Source of the DNA: Halictus rubicundus
Taxonomy: Eukaryota > Arthropoda > Insecta > Hymenoptera > Halictidae
Direction of reading: 5' to 3'
Assembly (NCBI RefSeq): GCF_050948215.1
Contig: NC_135153.1
Coordinates: forward strand, 4,182,058-4,246,057
DNA: 64,000 nucleotides
The position numbers were made by a program, and so were the translations under genes. Shown here one piece after another: positions 21,494 to 31,721 of the stretch (positions within the stretch are counted from its first letter, which is position 1; every line of letters begins with the position of its first letter). The notes under the pieces were generated by a model. The model had not been told where the DNA came from. It did not search any database and saw only the letters and a list, made by a program, of their open reading frames with translations.

Positions 21494-21994
21494 GAAGGAG
21501 AGAAGGTGGATGAACCGCGCGCGCGGAGCTCGGTGAATGGCAATCCGGGGGTGGGTGTACGAGCATCGACGCCGAGAAAGGGATAACACTGCAGGGCTGG
21601 GAGGGTAGCAGGACGCGAAAAGAGACGCGGTGTCCTCCGTGGACGTAGTCGCGTGCGGACAATGCGAAACTTTTCCGCGATCATTTCAGTGCGCAGCGCG
21701 ACGAAAACGACGGAGCATAAATAAAAAGCCGGAACCACGAACAATACCGATCAACCCCTCGTTTACCGCTGCCGAGTCCGACGACTGCGTGTAAACAGGT
21801 TGAGGGGACGGACCGGCCCGACCCGGCCCGAGCCGGTCCGGGCTAGGACGCTGGCAGACGGTACATATCGTGCAGCGCTGCAAAACGCTGCTGCTGCGAG
21901 TGTCCGGTTTAGGGGTGTACGGATCGCCTGATCGAAGAATTATGTAATCCACCGAGACGTGGCTCGTGTGCTCGTTCCTCTAATTCCGCTGGGC

Positions 21995-22680
21995 CCCCTG
22001 TGCGACCAGCGATACCGAATCGGAACGATAGCAAACGTTGTCGGTATTGTACCGTTCGAGATTTATATCCGGACGAGATGCCAATGGAAGAGGAATTTTG
22101 TTTGAATAATGAATCGTGATCTAGAAATATGCAGAGTCCCGTTCATCTTGATTGTTGTTGGTACACCGCCGGTTCTTTATGAACATTTGCATTTTTGTTT
22201 CTGCCAGGCTACTTTGAAAGAACGGTAACCGAGTCAAAGTTTTATTTTCATCGCTCGTCGGTTTTAGCGGATTGAGGATGAAACGGGACTCTATTAAATC
22301 TCGTCGAACTCTGTACTTTATGAATTAAGATCCTTATGCGATACGAATGCATAAAACGGTCCTTGGTATTATTCAGTAGACTCGAACGTTGCTCGAGCGA
22401 TTCTTGCGTGGGAAATGTAAATCTGTGTCTAACCATAGTTCGAGTCGAGTGACGGAGTGGTTGTAATTGACGTTTATAGGACCTACTTTTACCATACGAT
22501 AGCAAAAATAGTGAATATAGTTAGCAAAGTTGTCGGAAGTATAAAGAAGAAAATATCTTTACTACTAATTATAATAGTACTATAGACGAATATAAATTAG
22601 TTTTTCAAAATGTCGGTTACTTTTCCGTGCTTCGGTTATAATTACTCATGGTACTTAGAAAACAGAATTTCATTAAACAA
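21995..22680. other. Spacer, nothing recognised
   Basis: Mixed-composition sequence. A possible diverged F7 end (ATAGACTTTATGCATTTGAG) lies at about 22691-22710, just beyond this stretch. Confidence 0.4.
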
Positions 22681-22919
22681 ATACGGCATCTACAAATAGA
22701 CTTTATGCATTTGAGACAAAAATTGGTAGGTGAAACGCAGAAGAGTAAAAATATAATGTTGATGATGATGTTCAGTCTAAAGTTCCGAAAATCGGTCAAT
22801 TCGGATTAAGCTCAAATTTTGCACATACCCTCATTTTGCTACATAATGATACATTAATACATTGATATTTTGATACATTGTACATCAATTCATCAGTGTA
22901 TCAATTCACTACATAATAA

Positions 22920-23810
22920 AACGTTTCAGAAAAAAACCGCTCAAAGAACAAAGCAAAAATTAAACCAAAGAAAAAGCTAGTGGAAAGTGACGACAGATGT
23001 ATAATATAAAAATAAAACAGAATTTTAAAAAGTGCCCCAATAATTGCAACATAAAAATAATAAAATAAATAATTGCATTATAAAATATTTACATACATCT
23101 GTATGTGCCGAAACAGTTCAAACAGTATTAAGAAAACATAATTACAATGATAATACAATAATAATAATTATAATAATAATTACAGTGATCGTGTTGCCCA
23201 CTGCCAAAAATAGAAAGAAAAAGATTAAAATTCGCAAAGGAGTATGTTAATAAAGATTATAACTTTTGGAAGAATGTTTGATGGTAAAACTAAAATTTGG
23301 CGGAAGTCAAATGAAGAGTAACGAATAAAAAATTTAAACTCGACACATGAAGCATTGCAGTAATGTAAGGGTTGTGTTTTAGCACTTGGAGTCGGAAATT
23401 TAGAATTCGTAGATGGAATTCTGGCCGAGTGGGTTTATTTAAGAATTTAAAAAGAAATGTTTCAGATAGAAGAAAATTAGGAATATAGAATTCGTTTAGT
23501 GTACTAAACCTAGAGTACTAAAAAGTCACTCTAAGTCTAGAGTGGCACGAGAATGACTGACTATTGTATAATTTCCCCAAAGTTATTCAAACACCTACGC
23601 AATCACTGGATTTAAATATACTAGAGAATGTTTGACAGAAAATCAAAAATATAATTAAAGGAGTATGAATTAATGAATAAAAGTCAATTAAAACTGCAAA
23701 TGATGTGGATAAACACTGAACCAAATTATTTAGGAACATTGGTACACTCGATGCCACGACGATTATAACAAGTTATAAATAATAAAGGATATCCCACAAA
23801 ATATTACAAT
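22920..23810 (+). pseudogene. Tc1-type transposase, heavily decayed
   Basis: Scraps in changing + frames follow the Tc1 order. SVCAETVQTVLRKHNYN (about 23098-23145) is the end of the second HTH. KNRKKKIKIRKGVC (about 23208-23250) and YVNKDYNFWKNV (about 23240-23275) are the linker before the first Asp. GKTKIWRKSNEE (about 23284-23318) follows. The C-terminal part (about 23590-23806) carries SLDLNILENV, in the place of the usual P-D-L-N-P-I-E-N third catalytic motif, then NKSQLKTANDVDK-like, YLGTLVHSMPRR and a final INNKGYPTK-like segment. There are many stops and frameshifts and an (ATA)n-type expansion at 23150-23185. The TIRs were not identified. Confidence 0.8.
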
Positions 23811-23969
23811 TTTCATGACAATTTCGGTTACATTAGATATTGTTTCTGTCACGTTTGTATAATAAAAGGTAATTTCTATTTCTTTAGTTTCCGTACGAGT
23901 TCTGAAAATATATTAAACTAGAAGTAGCTCAATTTTTATCAAGTTTCTTATCCTGAAATGAGAAATAAG

Positions 23970-24820
23970 ACTATATTTCTCGAGAATTTTTAATAAAATA
24001 AAATAATATTGGGAAACTTTTACCAAACTTTTATAAAGTGAAACATTACGATTTTGTTTTGAAATTACTTCTTAAGAAGCATAATGCGTCTAATGTAGAA
24101 TCAGACAATCTACTTCTTTTTTTTTGTAACAAAATCTGTAGCCGTAGAAAAATTTCTTTCATTTTGTGTGGATGTTGGCTGTATCGTATACAAAACATCC
24201 AAAAGTTGCTGAAGATTGGGTGTCCTGTTTTCAATGGACTCAAAAATTTGAAATTCCTTTGTTAGAATCCGGAATTTATTTTCTTCTACCGCTAAACTCT
24301 TGACACTAAATTCTTGAAGGTTATCTGCAATTTCTAATACTAACTGTTTTTCCAGTGATAGTTCCTCATTCTGAGAATCTGAAAGTGTTTCACTATTTTC
24401 ATAAGAATCATTGTTATATTTTCCAAAAAGTCTGCTTAGAATTTGTTTTTGCCATTTTATACATATCTGCCTTGGATGTTAAATAAAAAAATGTATCTTC
24501 TGAATCTTTTTGCAGAGATTCTGGATTATGCAGATACTTTATAAGGGATACAACAAACTTGTCTCTTCTTTTAGACATTTCTTCTCTAATAACAACAAGA
24601 AACTCATTACTCAATTCAGTATTCAGTTTTTCTAAAGTTTTAAATAAGAATTTAAGAGAATTTAAGCATTTATATGTCATAAAATAAACGAGATTCATAA
24701 GAATTTTTCTAAATTTAAATTTCTCGAGAAATACTGGAATGTTTCTCGAGAAATGGGACATAATCAATTCTAAAATTTCTCGAGAAATTCTCGAGAAAGA
24801 ATTCTCGAGAAGGGACACTA
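23970..24820 (-). mobile_element. 5'-truncated hAT element with TTCTCGAGAA subterminal repeats
   Basis: Read on the minus strand it starts TAGTGTCCCTTCTCGAGAA at 24820. Five copies of the palindrome TTCTCGAGAA lie at 24721, 24743, 24777, 24788 and 24802, and a sixth at 23977 near the other end. Between them is the C-terminal part of a hAT transposase. TAG...start ends and repeated subterminal palindromes fit hAT elements. The 8-bp target duplication could not be confirmed because the far end is unclear. Confidence 0.7.
24046..24640 (-). pseudogene. hAT transposase C-terminal (dimerisation) remnant
   Basis: On the minus strand the sequence reads MSKRRDKFVVSLIKYLHNPE, then, after a frameshift near 24420, an acidic linker and a hAT dimerisation segment: TPNLQQLLDVLYTIQPTSTQ, then NERNFSTATDFVTKK. 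After a second frameshift in an A-run near 24115 it ends KRSRLSDSTLDALCFLRSNF. The pattern P-T-S-x-x-x-E-R-x-F-S followed by K-R-x-R-L-S-D...L-x-F-L is the classic hAT C-terminal domain. The BED finger and the catalytic residues upstream are missing. Only two frameshifts are seen, so decay is moderate. Confidence 0.85.
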
Positions 24821-24902
24821 GTCGTGGCTGCAGGTAACGGAGGTTCGGATAATCGAGATCCTACTGTAATTAGATTTTTCCTTGCTGATTCCACTGTGCG
24901 GC

Positions 24903-25378
24903 GCACAGTGGGCAATTTGGACAAAATCGGATTCAAAATCAAGGAACTTTCGATAGGAATGAGGTAGAGCGATGAAATTTTTTGGAAATGAAAGCTGCAA
25001 CTTTGTAGAATATGGGAAAAACAGAGAGATTGTGGTACGAACGTTTTTTAACCTCGAGAAAATTCGTTAAACGCGCACAAATTCAAGAAAATTTTAGTTT
25101 TTCCAATACCACGCGCGGAAAAAATTTCTTTTTAACATGCTATACATCATTTCCCATAGATTTTTTCACGCTGATATCAAATCTGTTGTCAAAATTTGTC
25201 TACGACCTCAGGATTTTGCAAAAAATAGATTTTTGTGACAAAAACTAATGAAATCATTTTTCCGTTGAAATGATTGGATGGTAATAATCTCTCTATTTTT
25301 CCCATATTCTACAAAGTTTCAGCTTTAATTTAAACAAAATTTCATCGCTCTACCTCATTCCAAAATTGACCACTGTGC
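24903..25378. mobile_element. MITE with GCACAGTGGGCAATTT ends
   Basis: The left end GCACAGTGGGCAATTTGG pairs with the right end CAAAATTGACCACTGTGC. Inner arms are inverted too (GAGGTAGAGCGATGAAATTT at about 24959 and its inverse near 25340; ATTCTACAAAG near 25305 with its partner near 25000). About 476 bp, AT-rich, no transposase. The target site is uncertain because GCGGC surrounds both ends. Confidence 0.7.
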
Positions 25379-25379
25379 G

Positions 25380-26990
25380 GCGTAAGTGCAAACAGCGATT
25401 AACAACGATCACAAACCATCGTGTCCACGCGACAGGATCGTCATGGGGAGGGAAGACCAGGGAGCAAGGCGAGGGAGGGCGAGGCGGAAGGTAAGGGGTG
25501 AGACAGGGGCCGGTCCACGACCTTCGGCAAGCAAGCCGCTTCGAAGGCGCGGGCACGTTGTCCGTGTTCCCGATGGTACCCTCGAAACAAAGCCTACCCT
25601 TTCGATCTCCGCTGAAAAACTATCGGTGCGATCGGCGGGGCAATCCGCTCGATATTTCCATTTCGCCGGTCTCGTTCCTGGAACACGCACGTTCGAGCCG
25701 ACCCGGCGCGGCGCGGCGTGGCATGGTGTAGCGTGGCGTGGCGGTGGCGTGGCGCGGGGGTTGCGTACCGTGGTGGTCCGCCAGCCTCCGCCAGACTCGC
25801 CAGGGCGGGGGTGCAGCAGCCTGGGAGCAGGATGTGGAGGAGGTGGATGAACCGGGCGGCAGTCTGCAGAGTTCCGCGCACACAAACACGGTACGAGCGG
25901 CACACGAGCGCGCGCAAACACGCAGGCACAGCCCCTAGTCGCATCAACACCAGCGCCGGGACGCTGCCGCCGCGCCGCGCCGCGTCGCTCTTGCATTCAC
26001 GTAGTCATGTTTGGAGATGGAGCGAGCGCGCGAGCGCGTCGTACGATTCGCGCGTACGTAAGGGATAGACGACACACAGGAACATGGGTACGCGGCGCGA
26101 TCACAGCGACAGGCAGCGTGGATTGCTAGGGTGTGCGTGCGACGGTGGTAGCGATGGAGATGGTAGAAGAGTATCAGAGAGAAAGGGGCGGGGGGGGAGA
26201 GAGAGATGCAGGGGAGAAGGACGCGGAGGTCGTGGCCACGGGGTGAAACGGGACGGAGAAAGAGGATCGGGGAGCGGAGAGGAACGGAAGATGCGAACGG
26301 GGGTGTGAGAGAGTGGCTGGGTTTCCCGGGTTCGTCGTCATAGCGACGAAACCTCCGCTCTACCAAACCAGACAGAGATTCGCGTTCACCGACAGCAATG
26401 AGCACACGAATGCAGAACCAGAGAGAGGAGAGCATCGCGCGAGCGACCGGGACCGACGAGGAACGGGAGAGAGGGAGAGAGGAGGGAGGGGCTCTGTGGG
26501 GGAAGAGTCGTGCAGAATGAAAAAGAAAGAATTGCAGAAGGAAATGTGAAGAGAAGAATGAGAGGAACTTGGGGTGAGAGAGGGTGGAAAGGAGACAGTG
26601 ATGCACGGAGAACCGGAGAGCGGAGAGAGACGGAACATCGGAACTGGAAAAAGACCGGATGAACGTTCGACCGAGGGAGACGGACGAAGTCACTCTTCAT
26701 CCCTCCAAAACTACCCGCTGTACTTCCAACCGACCCTCCCTAGGTCGTCCTGCAACCCCCGCTGTCTGGCAGGTCGTTTGTTGCACCGAATCCGGCGGGC
26801 CCAGTGGTTCTCCGACGACGAGGCCACCGCGGTGGTGCTTCAACCCCGCCGACCGACGAGTTTGTTGCACCCCCGGCGACGGTTCTCAATCGTTATCTTT
26901 ATTGGAAAATTAATAGCAACGAGCGCGGTCAATTTGGAATTCGATACTAATCGGCCTCGACAGCGATTCTCCACTACTTCCTGACTAAAC
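25380..26990. promoter_or_regulatory. Largest GC-rich, CpG-rich island; promoter/first-exon candidate
   Basis: This 1.6-kb block is the strongest compositional outlier in the window. Long frames exist on both strands (up to 249 codons on the minus strand, 26693-25944), but they overlap one another and are Ser/Arg/Pro-rich, as expected from GC-rich purine/pyrimidine-skewed DNA. 26150-26640 is purine-rich on +. A pentamer array lies at 25706-25752 and a CGCGCC run near 25970-25990. No TATA box or splice pattern could be tied to a coding exon. Confidence 0.4.
25706..25752 (+). repeat. GGCGY pentamer array, ~9 units
   Basis: Successive five-base units GGCGC, GGCGT, GGCAT, GGTGT, AGCGT, GGCGT occupy the centre of the island. 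The design matches the CGAGG array at 14692-14791. Confidence 0.75.
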
Positions 26991-26994
26991 GGAA

Positions 26995-27215
26995 ACTGTT
27001 ACGCGGTCGTCGTCCTGGTCTGCTGCCAGTTTTCAGGCAGTTTGTACTTTTCTTTTCTTTTTTTTTTTTATTTATTATCCAATTATCGTGCTGTCGCGCA
27101 GTCACCGGCGAAAAGCAACTCGAACAATCTGACAAACAGACGATCGACTTGTAATTTAGTCTTTTTTCGAACGCGAAATGTACTTATTTAGATTTCGTCT
27201 TCGATTTGATAAATT
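26995..27215. other. Short AT-rich spacer with poly-T run
   Basis: It contains a T-rich run near 27047-27071 and no other feature. Confidence 0.4.
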
Positions 27216-27219
27216 TATA

Positions 27220-27925
27220 CAGTCAAACCTGTTTTTGTGCGGTTGATAGCGAACGCATATGAGAAACCGCACGACAAGGAAAATATTCAGAAACTTCATA
27301 AATAGCTATAACAAATACTTTTTTACAACATAGTGAAGACAATTTTTTTATGCGGTGGAGATGGACCGCATAAAAAAGTCCCACTTAGAAAATATGTCAC
27401 AGATTTACGAAATAGCGAGAAAGTGCTTTCCAAACAAAATAAATAATTAAATGACACATGGAAACATTTAAAAAAAAATGTAATTTCTCATTTTAAATAT
27501 GGGGAAATTTTCAAAATGACCATAATTCAATACCACTCGTCGCAGTCCAAAACGCGCATCTTCTTGTGATGAACTGCTTCAAAATCGCTTTCGTCACTTG
27601 AAGATATTAGAGTTGATTTATTTTTTGTTATCATGAAGTCGGTGATAAGTTTTTGCGACGACGGTCGTTTGATCAGCTGCTATACACGATCGAAGCTCTT
27701 TTTGGAATTTCAAACTCCTTTCGGAATTGTTATCTATTTTAAGAAAACGCAATATGTACCATACATTGTATACCATATACATTGTATCAGTGTACATATG
27801 TACATTGATAGAAAACATTACAAGCGTGTTATAATGCCAACGCCGTTGACATTCATATACCGCATAAAAAAATCGCACAAAAAAAAATCGCAAAGAAAAG
27901 GACCGCACAAAAACAGGTTTAACTG
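27220..27925. mobile_element. 706-bp pogo/Tigger-like non-autonomous element, TA-flanked
   Basis: It begins CAGTCAAACCTGTTTTTGTG and ends CACAAAAACAGGTTTAACTG with TA on both sides (27218-27219, 27926-27927). The CAGT-AAACCT start is typical of pogo-like ends. Subterminal GCGGT / ACCGCA motifs recur (27239, 27280, 27355, 27365, 27902). The interior has no transposase; a near-palindromic TGTACATATGTACA lies near 27791. Confidence 0.75.
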
Positions 27926-27929
27926 TAAT

Positions 27930-28260
27930 ACAAAACGAGTAGGCGCGATTTGAGGCACAGATTAAAAGAATTTTTGAGCTTCGACGTATTTGTTTCGGCT
28001 TAGGTTTTAAAATCATTAAGGTGAAAACGGAACTTCTGTTTGGCTTTTGTTCACCGTGATCGATGCAAACAATTTCTATTTTGCATAAAGATCCACTGTT
28101 TGGTTATGCCATTACAAAATACTTCTATTCAATATAGAAATCCGTTGCCGAATACCACGGGCATTTTGTATTATTCTATTGTCTATTCTGTTGTCTCAGT
28201 CGATATTATAAAGATTATCGTTAAGTGAAATCAAAATATTAATCAAAACTGAATATACGT
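27930..28260. other. Spacer with one F7-like right end
   Basis: GCATAAAGATCCACTGTTT at about 28082-28100 resembles an F7 right end with no clear left partner. Nothing else was recognised. Confidence 0.4.
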
Positions 28261-28265
28261 GTCTA

Positions 28266-28490
28266 TGGCAGTAATTACAAATTAGTTTCTGGTCATCAAG
28301 TTAATCAATTGTTACTTAATTTTGAATCCAAATGTTTCAACCACCGTATTGAAAATTCATTAATTTGAAATAAGCACATAGAAAGCGATTAAAATTATAT
28401 TTGGGACTGGAATGTGTCCTAATTGTTTGTTGTAAACAAGTAATAAATCCACGAAAAAAGGCTAACGGATTAATTTGTACATATCTCAAC
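28266..28490. mobile_element. F19 repeat (ends near TTACAAATTAGTTTCTGG)
   Basis: The segment from TTACAAATTAGTTTCTGGTC to GGATTAATTTGTACA matches 35945-36155 at both ends and in the block AATTGTTTGTTGTAAACAAG. The ends are roughly inverted (ACAAATTARTT...AATTAATTTGT). It is a short AT-rich TIR element of unassigned superfamily. Confidence 0.5.
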
Positions 28491-28845
28491 TATTACATTA
28501 TCTTCGTCACTATTATACAAAAATCAAATAACAGGATGGAGGATAAAGAACACAAAGATATTAGATATGATGTTATTTATTAATATAATATAGTTCATAA
28601 TATATATATACATATATACATATACAAGTGTGTAAGTATATTTTTGTTTACTTATACAATTCATAATTTATCCATATATTCATTTATATAATCTCATCCT
28701 CTTTCGCATAGTTAGACATACTTGAAACCCTGATAGATTGGGATTAACTTTGCCACCATTTAGCTTCCACGCACTATCATATTACGCATGCGCGCATCAA
28801 TTTCGCAATTTGATTTTCGTATTTTCTCGTTCTAGGTCTAGCCAC

Positions 28846-28905
28846 GGACATATGTCGGCCAGAAGATACTATTTTACGATCCACGCGATCTTACACTCCT
28901 CAGCG
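28846..28905 (-). mobile_element. F1 fragment, inverted
   Basis: TCTAGCCACGGACATATGTC, then GGCCAGAAGATACTATT, is the inverse of the arm of the TTTACTC subfamily (compare 51700-51740). Both ends are missing. Confidence 0.5.
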
Positions 28906-29115
28906 TAAGTACACTATAGTTGTCTTTCTTTCTTTCGACATAAGGCGAAGGTTGGGATCGGCTTTCGTCGTATTTCAGATGAAGAAGAAAAGGGGATTTT
29001 CTAATTCCGAAATAAAAAACGTCGTCTTGCATCGGAATAAAATTTTACATATTGACGGTCGCTCTTATTCCCACCGCGGCGGGTCACGAATGACTCCGGC
29101 ACAGCATACGGAGGG
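28905..29115 (+). mobile_element. F4 MITE, 5'-truncated single-unit copy
   Basis: Carries the F4 unit (GGCTTTCGTCGTATTTCAG, GAAGAAGAAAAGGGGATTTT) and the complete right end CAGCATACGGAGGG followed by TTAA (29116-29119). The left end is replaced by a CTTTCTTTCTTTC run. It has one unit, against nearly three at 16970. Confidence 0.7.
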
Positions 29116-29357
29116 TTAAACACTATAGTTTTTTAACGACGGCAACGATCGATCGAGCCCTACCGTCCCGTGGAACACGGTTTGGCTAGACGAATTCTCT
29201 CCCGGAGAATCATGCTCGCGAATCGCGCGAACCTCATTGCATCTCAGTCGTCCTCGTCTGATTTCCTTCGAAAAGAAGAAGAGCCTCAAGAATTGACATT
29301 ATCAGGGCGATGTTTTGTTCTTTTTGATACCAAGCCTAGAGACATCGATTTTATCTC

Positions 29358-29523
29358 CTAAAGCTATGTTCACACTGCAGTCGCTACGAGCAACTTTTAA
29401 TTGACGTAACATGTATCTTGAAAAAGTCGCCGTTTTTACCGAATGAAAGTAGAAGGGGCCAACAAAAAGCCCCGAAAAGCAACGAAAAGTCGCCCGATGT
29501 TGCTCCAGTGTGGAGATAGCTTA
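29358..29523. mobile_element. F20 MITE with AGCTATGTTCACACTG ends
   Basis: The left TAAAGCTATGTTCACACTG and right CAGTGTGGAGATAGCTTAA are inverted, followed inward by TCGC..AGCAAC and GTTGCTCC. At 166 bp it is compact, flanked by CTAA / TTAA. A related copy is at 34828-34954. Confidence 0.65.
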
Positions 29524-29529
29524 ACGCGT

Positions 29530-30425
29530 GCTCAAATCTTCTGATACAAATTTAATAATTTACGACGATCTTTAGAAGAGGTCAGAATATTCTGTAAAAG
29601 TTACAACAGTGGGGCTCTCTTCCACGCCCCTCTAATTAAATTGAGCTCAATACGAATTCCGCAGTTGTCTACGAGAAAGCTTCCAAAGCAACGCAGCCGA
29701 GTCTTTGAAAAGCGGAGAGTTCCTCGCTTCTTGGCGCTCAAAACTTCGCGTCACTTTGTAAATGAAGTAGACTAACAATTTATTCTGCTTGCAGTAGCAC
29801 ACGGATGTTCATAAAAGAATGAGATAAATACCGTGATGCTCCTGTTATGCCATTACAGAATTGAATCCGGGCGTGTGCGTGTGTGTATACTTTTCTTTGT
29901 ATCCCCAGCAGCGAAAATGTCGCTCGGGGGAAAAGGTTGTCTTCGGCGTCAGAAACGATATGTCGCCGCGTCAGGAGCCACCGGTAATTATAAATGTCGT
30001 TCCGCGACAACAATCATACAGCTCGAGAATATTCCCGGCGACCTCTCGAACCCGTCTTGAACGGCTGTTGCGACGCGAAATATTTTATAAAACGCCGCGA
30101 CGCGACGCAGGTTTCTACGACGCCGGGAGACGTCGGCGGACGTTCGAATCGATCGCGGTTTATTCTCGGTCGAGGAGATACGTATAATGATTTCTTTCCC
30201 CGGCAGATTCCCGTCAAAGGTGGCTAAAGCTGATTAAAGAATCAGCCTCGTCGCGTAACGAACCTCCACCGCTCTTCCTCCCTTTTTTTCCGGAAATGAT
30301 CGATAGCGCCCGCCTGGCACTGACCTGCCTCCATCGTCGCGAGATTCGCCCGTCCGAACAGGGGCGACTCGGATGTCTGACATGGACACCGCAACGGATC
30401 CGGGAATCGCTTTACGGACAAAACC
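29530..30425. other. Moderately GC-rich stretch, no gene recognised
   Basis: Contains frames of 75-108 codons in competing frames around 29833-30227 and CpG-rich sequence at 29980-30400. No domain, splice-framed exon or repeat could be supported. Confidence 0.35.
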
Positions 30426-30430
30426 ATGTA

Positions 30431-30566
30431 CAGTGATTTGTCTGTATATGTCGCCAAGGCCTGGGTGATAAACGTCGCGGAATTATCCCCACTACCGCGG
30501 GGTATACCCCGTAAAGGATACACGACGCTGGCAAGACCCGTGTTGGTGACATATATCGAGAATTCC
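30431..30566. mobile_element. F1 MITE, right end slightly truncated
   Basis: It begins CAGTGATTTGTCTGTATATG after TA, contains ATTATCCCCACTACCGCGG and CATATATCGAGAATTC, and loses the last CACTG. Its first 62 bases and seven bases of upstream flank match 31541-31609 almost exactly. Confidence 0.75.
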
Positions 30567-30599
30567 CGAAATAGCCGAGTGCCATCGCGATTTTCACAA

Positions 30600-31540
30600 A
30601 ATACTTATACGTAATTCGCTTAAAAGTCGACCTATCTAGACAATAAGTTGACATATCGCACATGCATTTCGATCACGATTAAAATCATAACGCACAAACT
30701 GATATTCGGAGAATTTATGATATTTTTTTTTGTGACAATATTTATGATTTTTCTGGTCTCGTATTTTACGATTAATTTATCATTAAAAGGATCAGTTTTA
30801 CACGTGAGAATTGGCGCTTTTACGACAATACTTTATCCGATGGAGAAGACTTCATAATCTTGTGAAAATCGAAGTTTAACGGTCAACGGCACTTTAATAG
30901 ATTTTTCGAAAGCCACAGCAATAATATTCGTAGAAGAATAAGTTATCTCGGGCCGCATACTCTAATCAGTTCTTTCGGAATTGTTATTTAGATAAAAATT
31001 GTCAAAGGCTTATTGCAGTTGCTAAACAACTTTTTAATATCGGTGGACCAGAATCGCAGAAAGCTGGACAAAATGCTCGCCTCTCTTAATTATACATTAG
31101 TAATTAAAAACAGAACATGGTTCTGGAGTTCTTTGGGGTTCTAGAATAAAATTCTTATTTGTTAAAATGAAAAACTACCCTCACAGGGGATGTTTCGAAA
31201 TTGAAACTTTGCTATTTGATTTCGAATATGATTTTAAGCAATTAATATCTTATGAACATACGGAGATAAACATTTTTCCTGAGTTTGACATGTCTAAGCG
31301 AATTTTAAATGAACGGAGGTTCTCAAAATTGCAAAAGAACGTAATTTGAACAAAAATTGGAATCGAAATCGTTATTGACACGTTAAGCGCGGAGCTTGTA
31401 TCTGTGGACTTTCCGTTCACGCTGCTAGTAACGGCAAGTTTGTAACACAGGTGACATAAACACAGGTGAGACCTCTCCGAGTCGACCGACACGTGGTCTA
31501 AACGAAAAGCCTAGTGTCGGTCCTCAGGGACAGTGATTCC
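30600..31540. other. AT-rich spacer, nothing recognised
   Basis: I see no TIR pairs, arrays or interpretable frames. Confidence 0.4.
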
Positions 31541-31547
31541 CCATGTA

Positions 31548-31690
31548 CAGTGATTTGTCTGTATATGTCGCCAAGGCCTGGGTGATAAACGTCGCGGAAT
31601 TATCCCCACCATCGCGGGGTATACCCCGTGAAGGGTCGCGAAGCTCGAGAGGCCTCGGACGCCGAGGAGTGTGAATACAACACGACGCAA
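31548..31690 (+). mobile_element. F1 MITE, left half
   Basis: It starts CAGTGATTTGTCTGTATATG after CCATGTA, carries the ATTATCCCCACCATCGCGG core and a GAAGCTCGAGAGGCCTCGG stretch, then breaks near 31690 without its right terminal repeat. It abuts a second F1 copy in the opposite orientation. Confidence 0.7.
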
Positions 31691-31721
31691 TACAATTACT
31701 GTACAGTGAATTCTCGATATA

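Larger units (their letters stand above)
20484..21990. promoter_or_regulatory. Polypurine/polypyrimidine-rich GC island
   Basis: A 1.5-kb block dominated by GA and CT tracts separated by CpG-rich DNA. Open frames over 100 codons exist in four or more frames but translate to RE/RS repeats or Leu-Ser runs. The strand of the purine run switches: GA at 20484-20514, CT at 20725-20792 and 20833-20883, GA again at 21410-21420 and 21464-21493. GA-rich insect promoters bind GAGA-type factors, and such tracts can adopt triplex structures. A promoter role is inferred. Confidence 0.4.

Noticed and set aside
25944..26693. 249-codon minus-strand frame, the longest in the window
   Set aside because: It lies in a CpG-rich purine/pyrimidine-skewed island, overlaps several other long frames on both strands, and reads as Ser/Leu/Pro/Arg low complexity without a domain.
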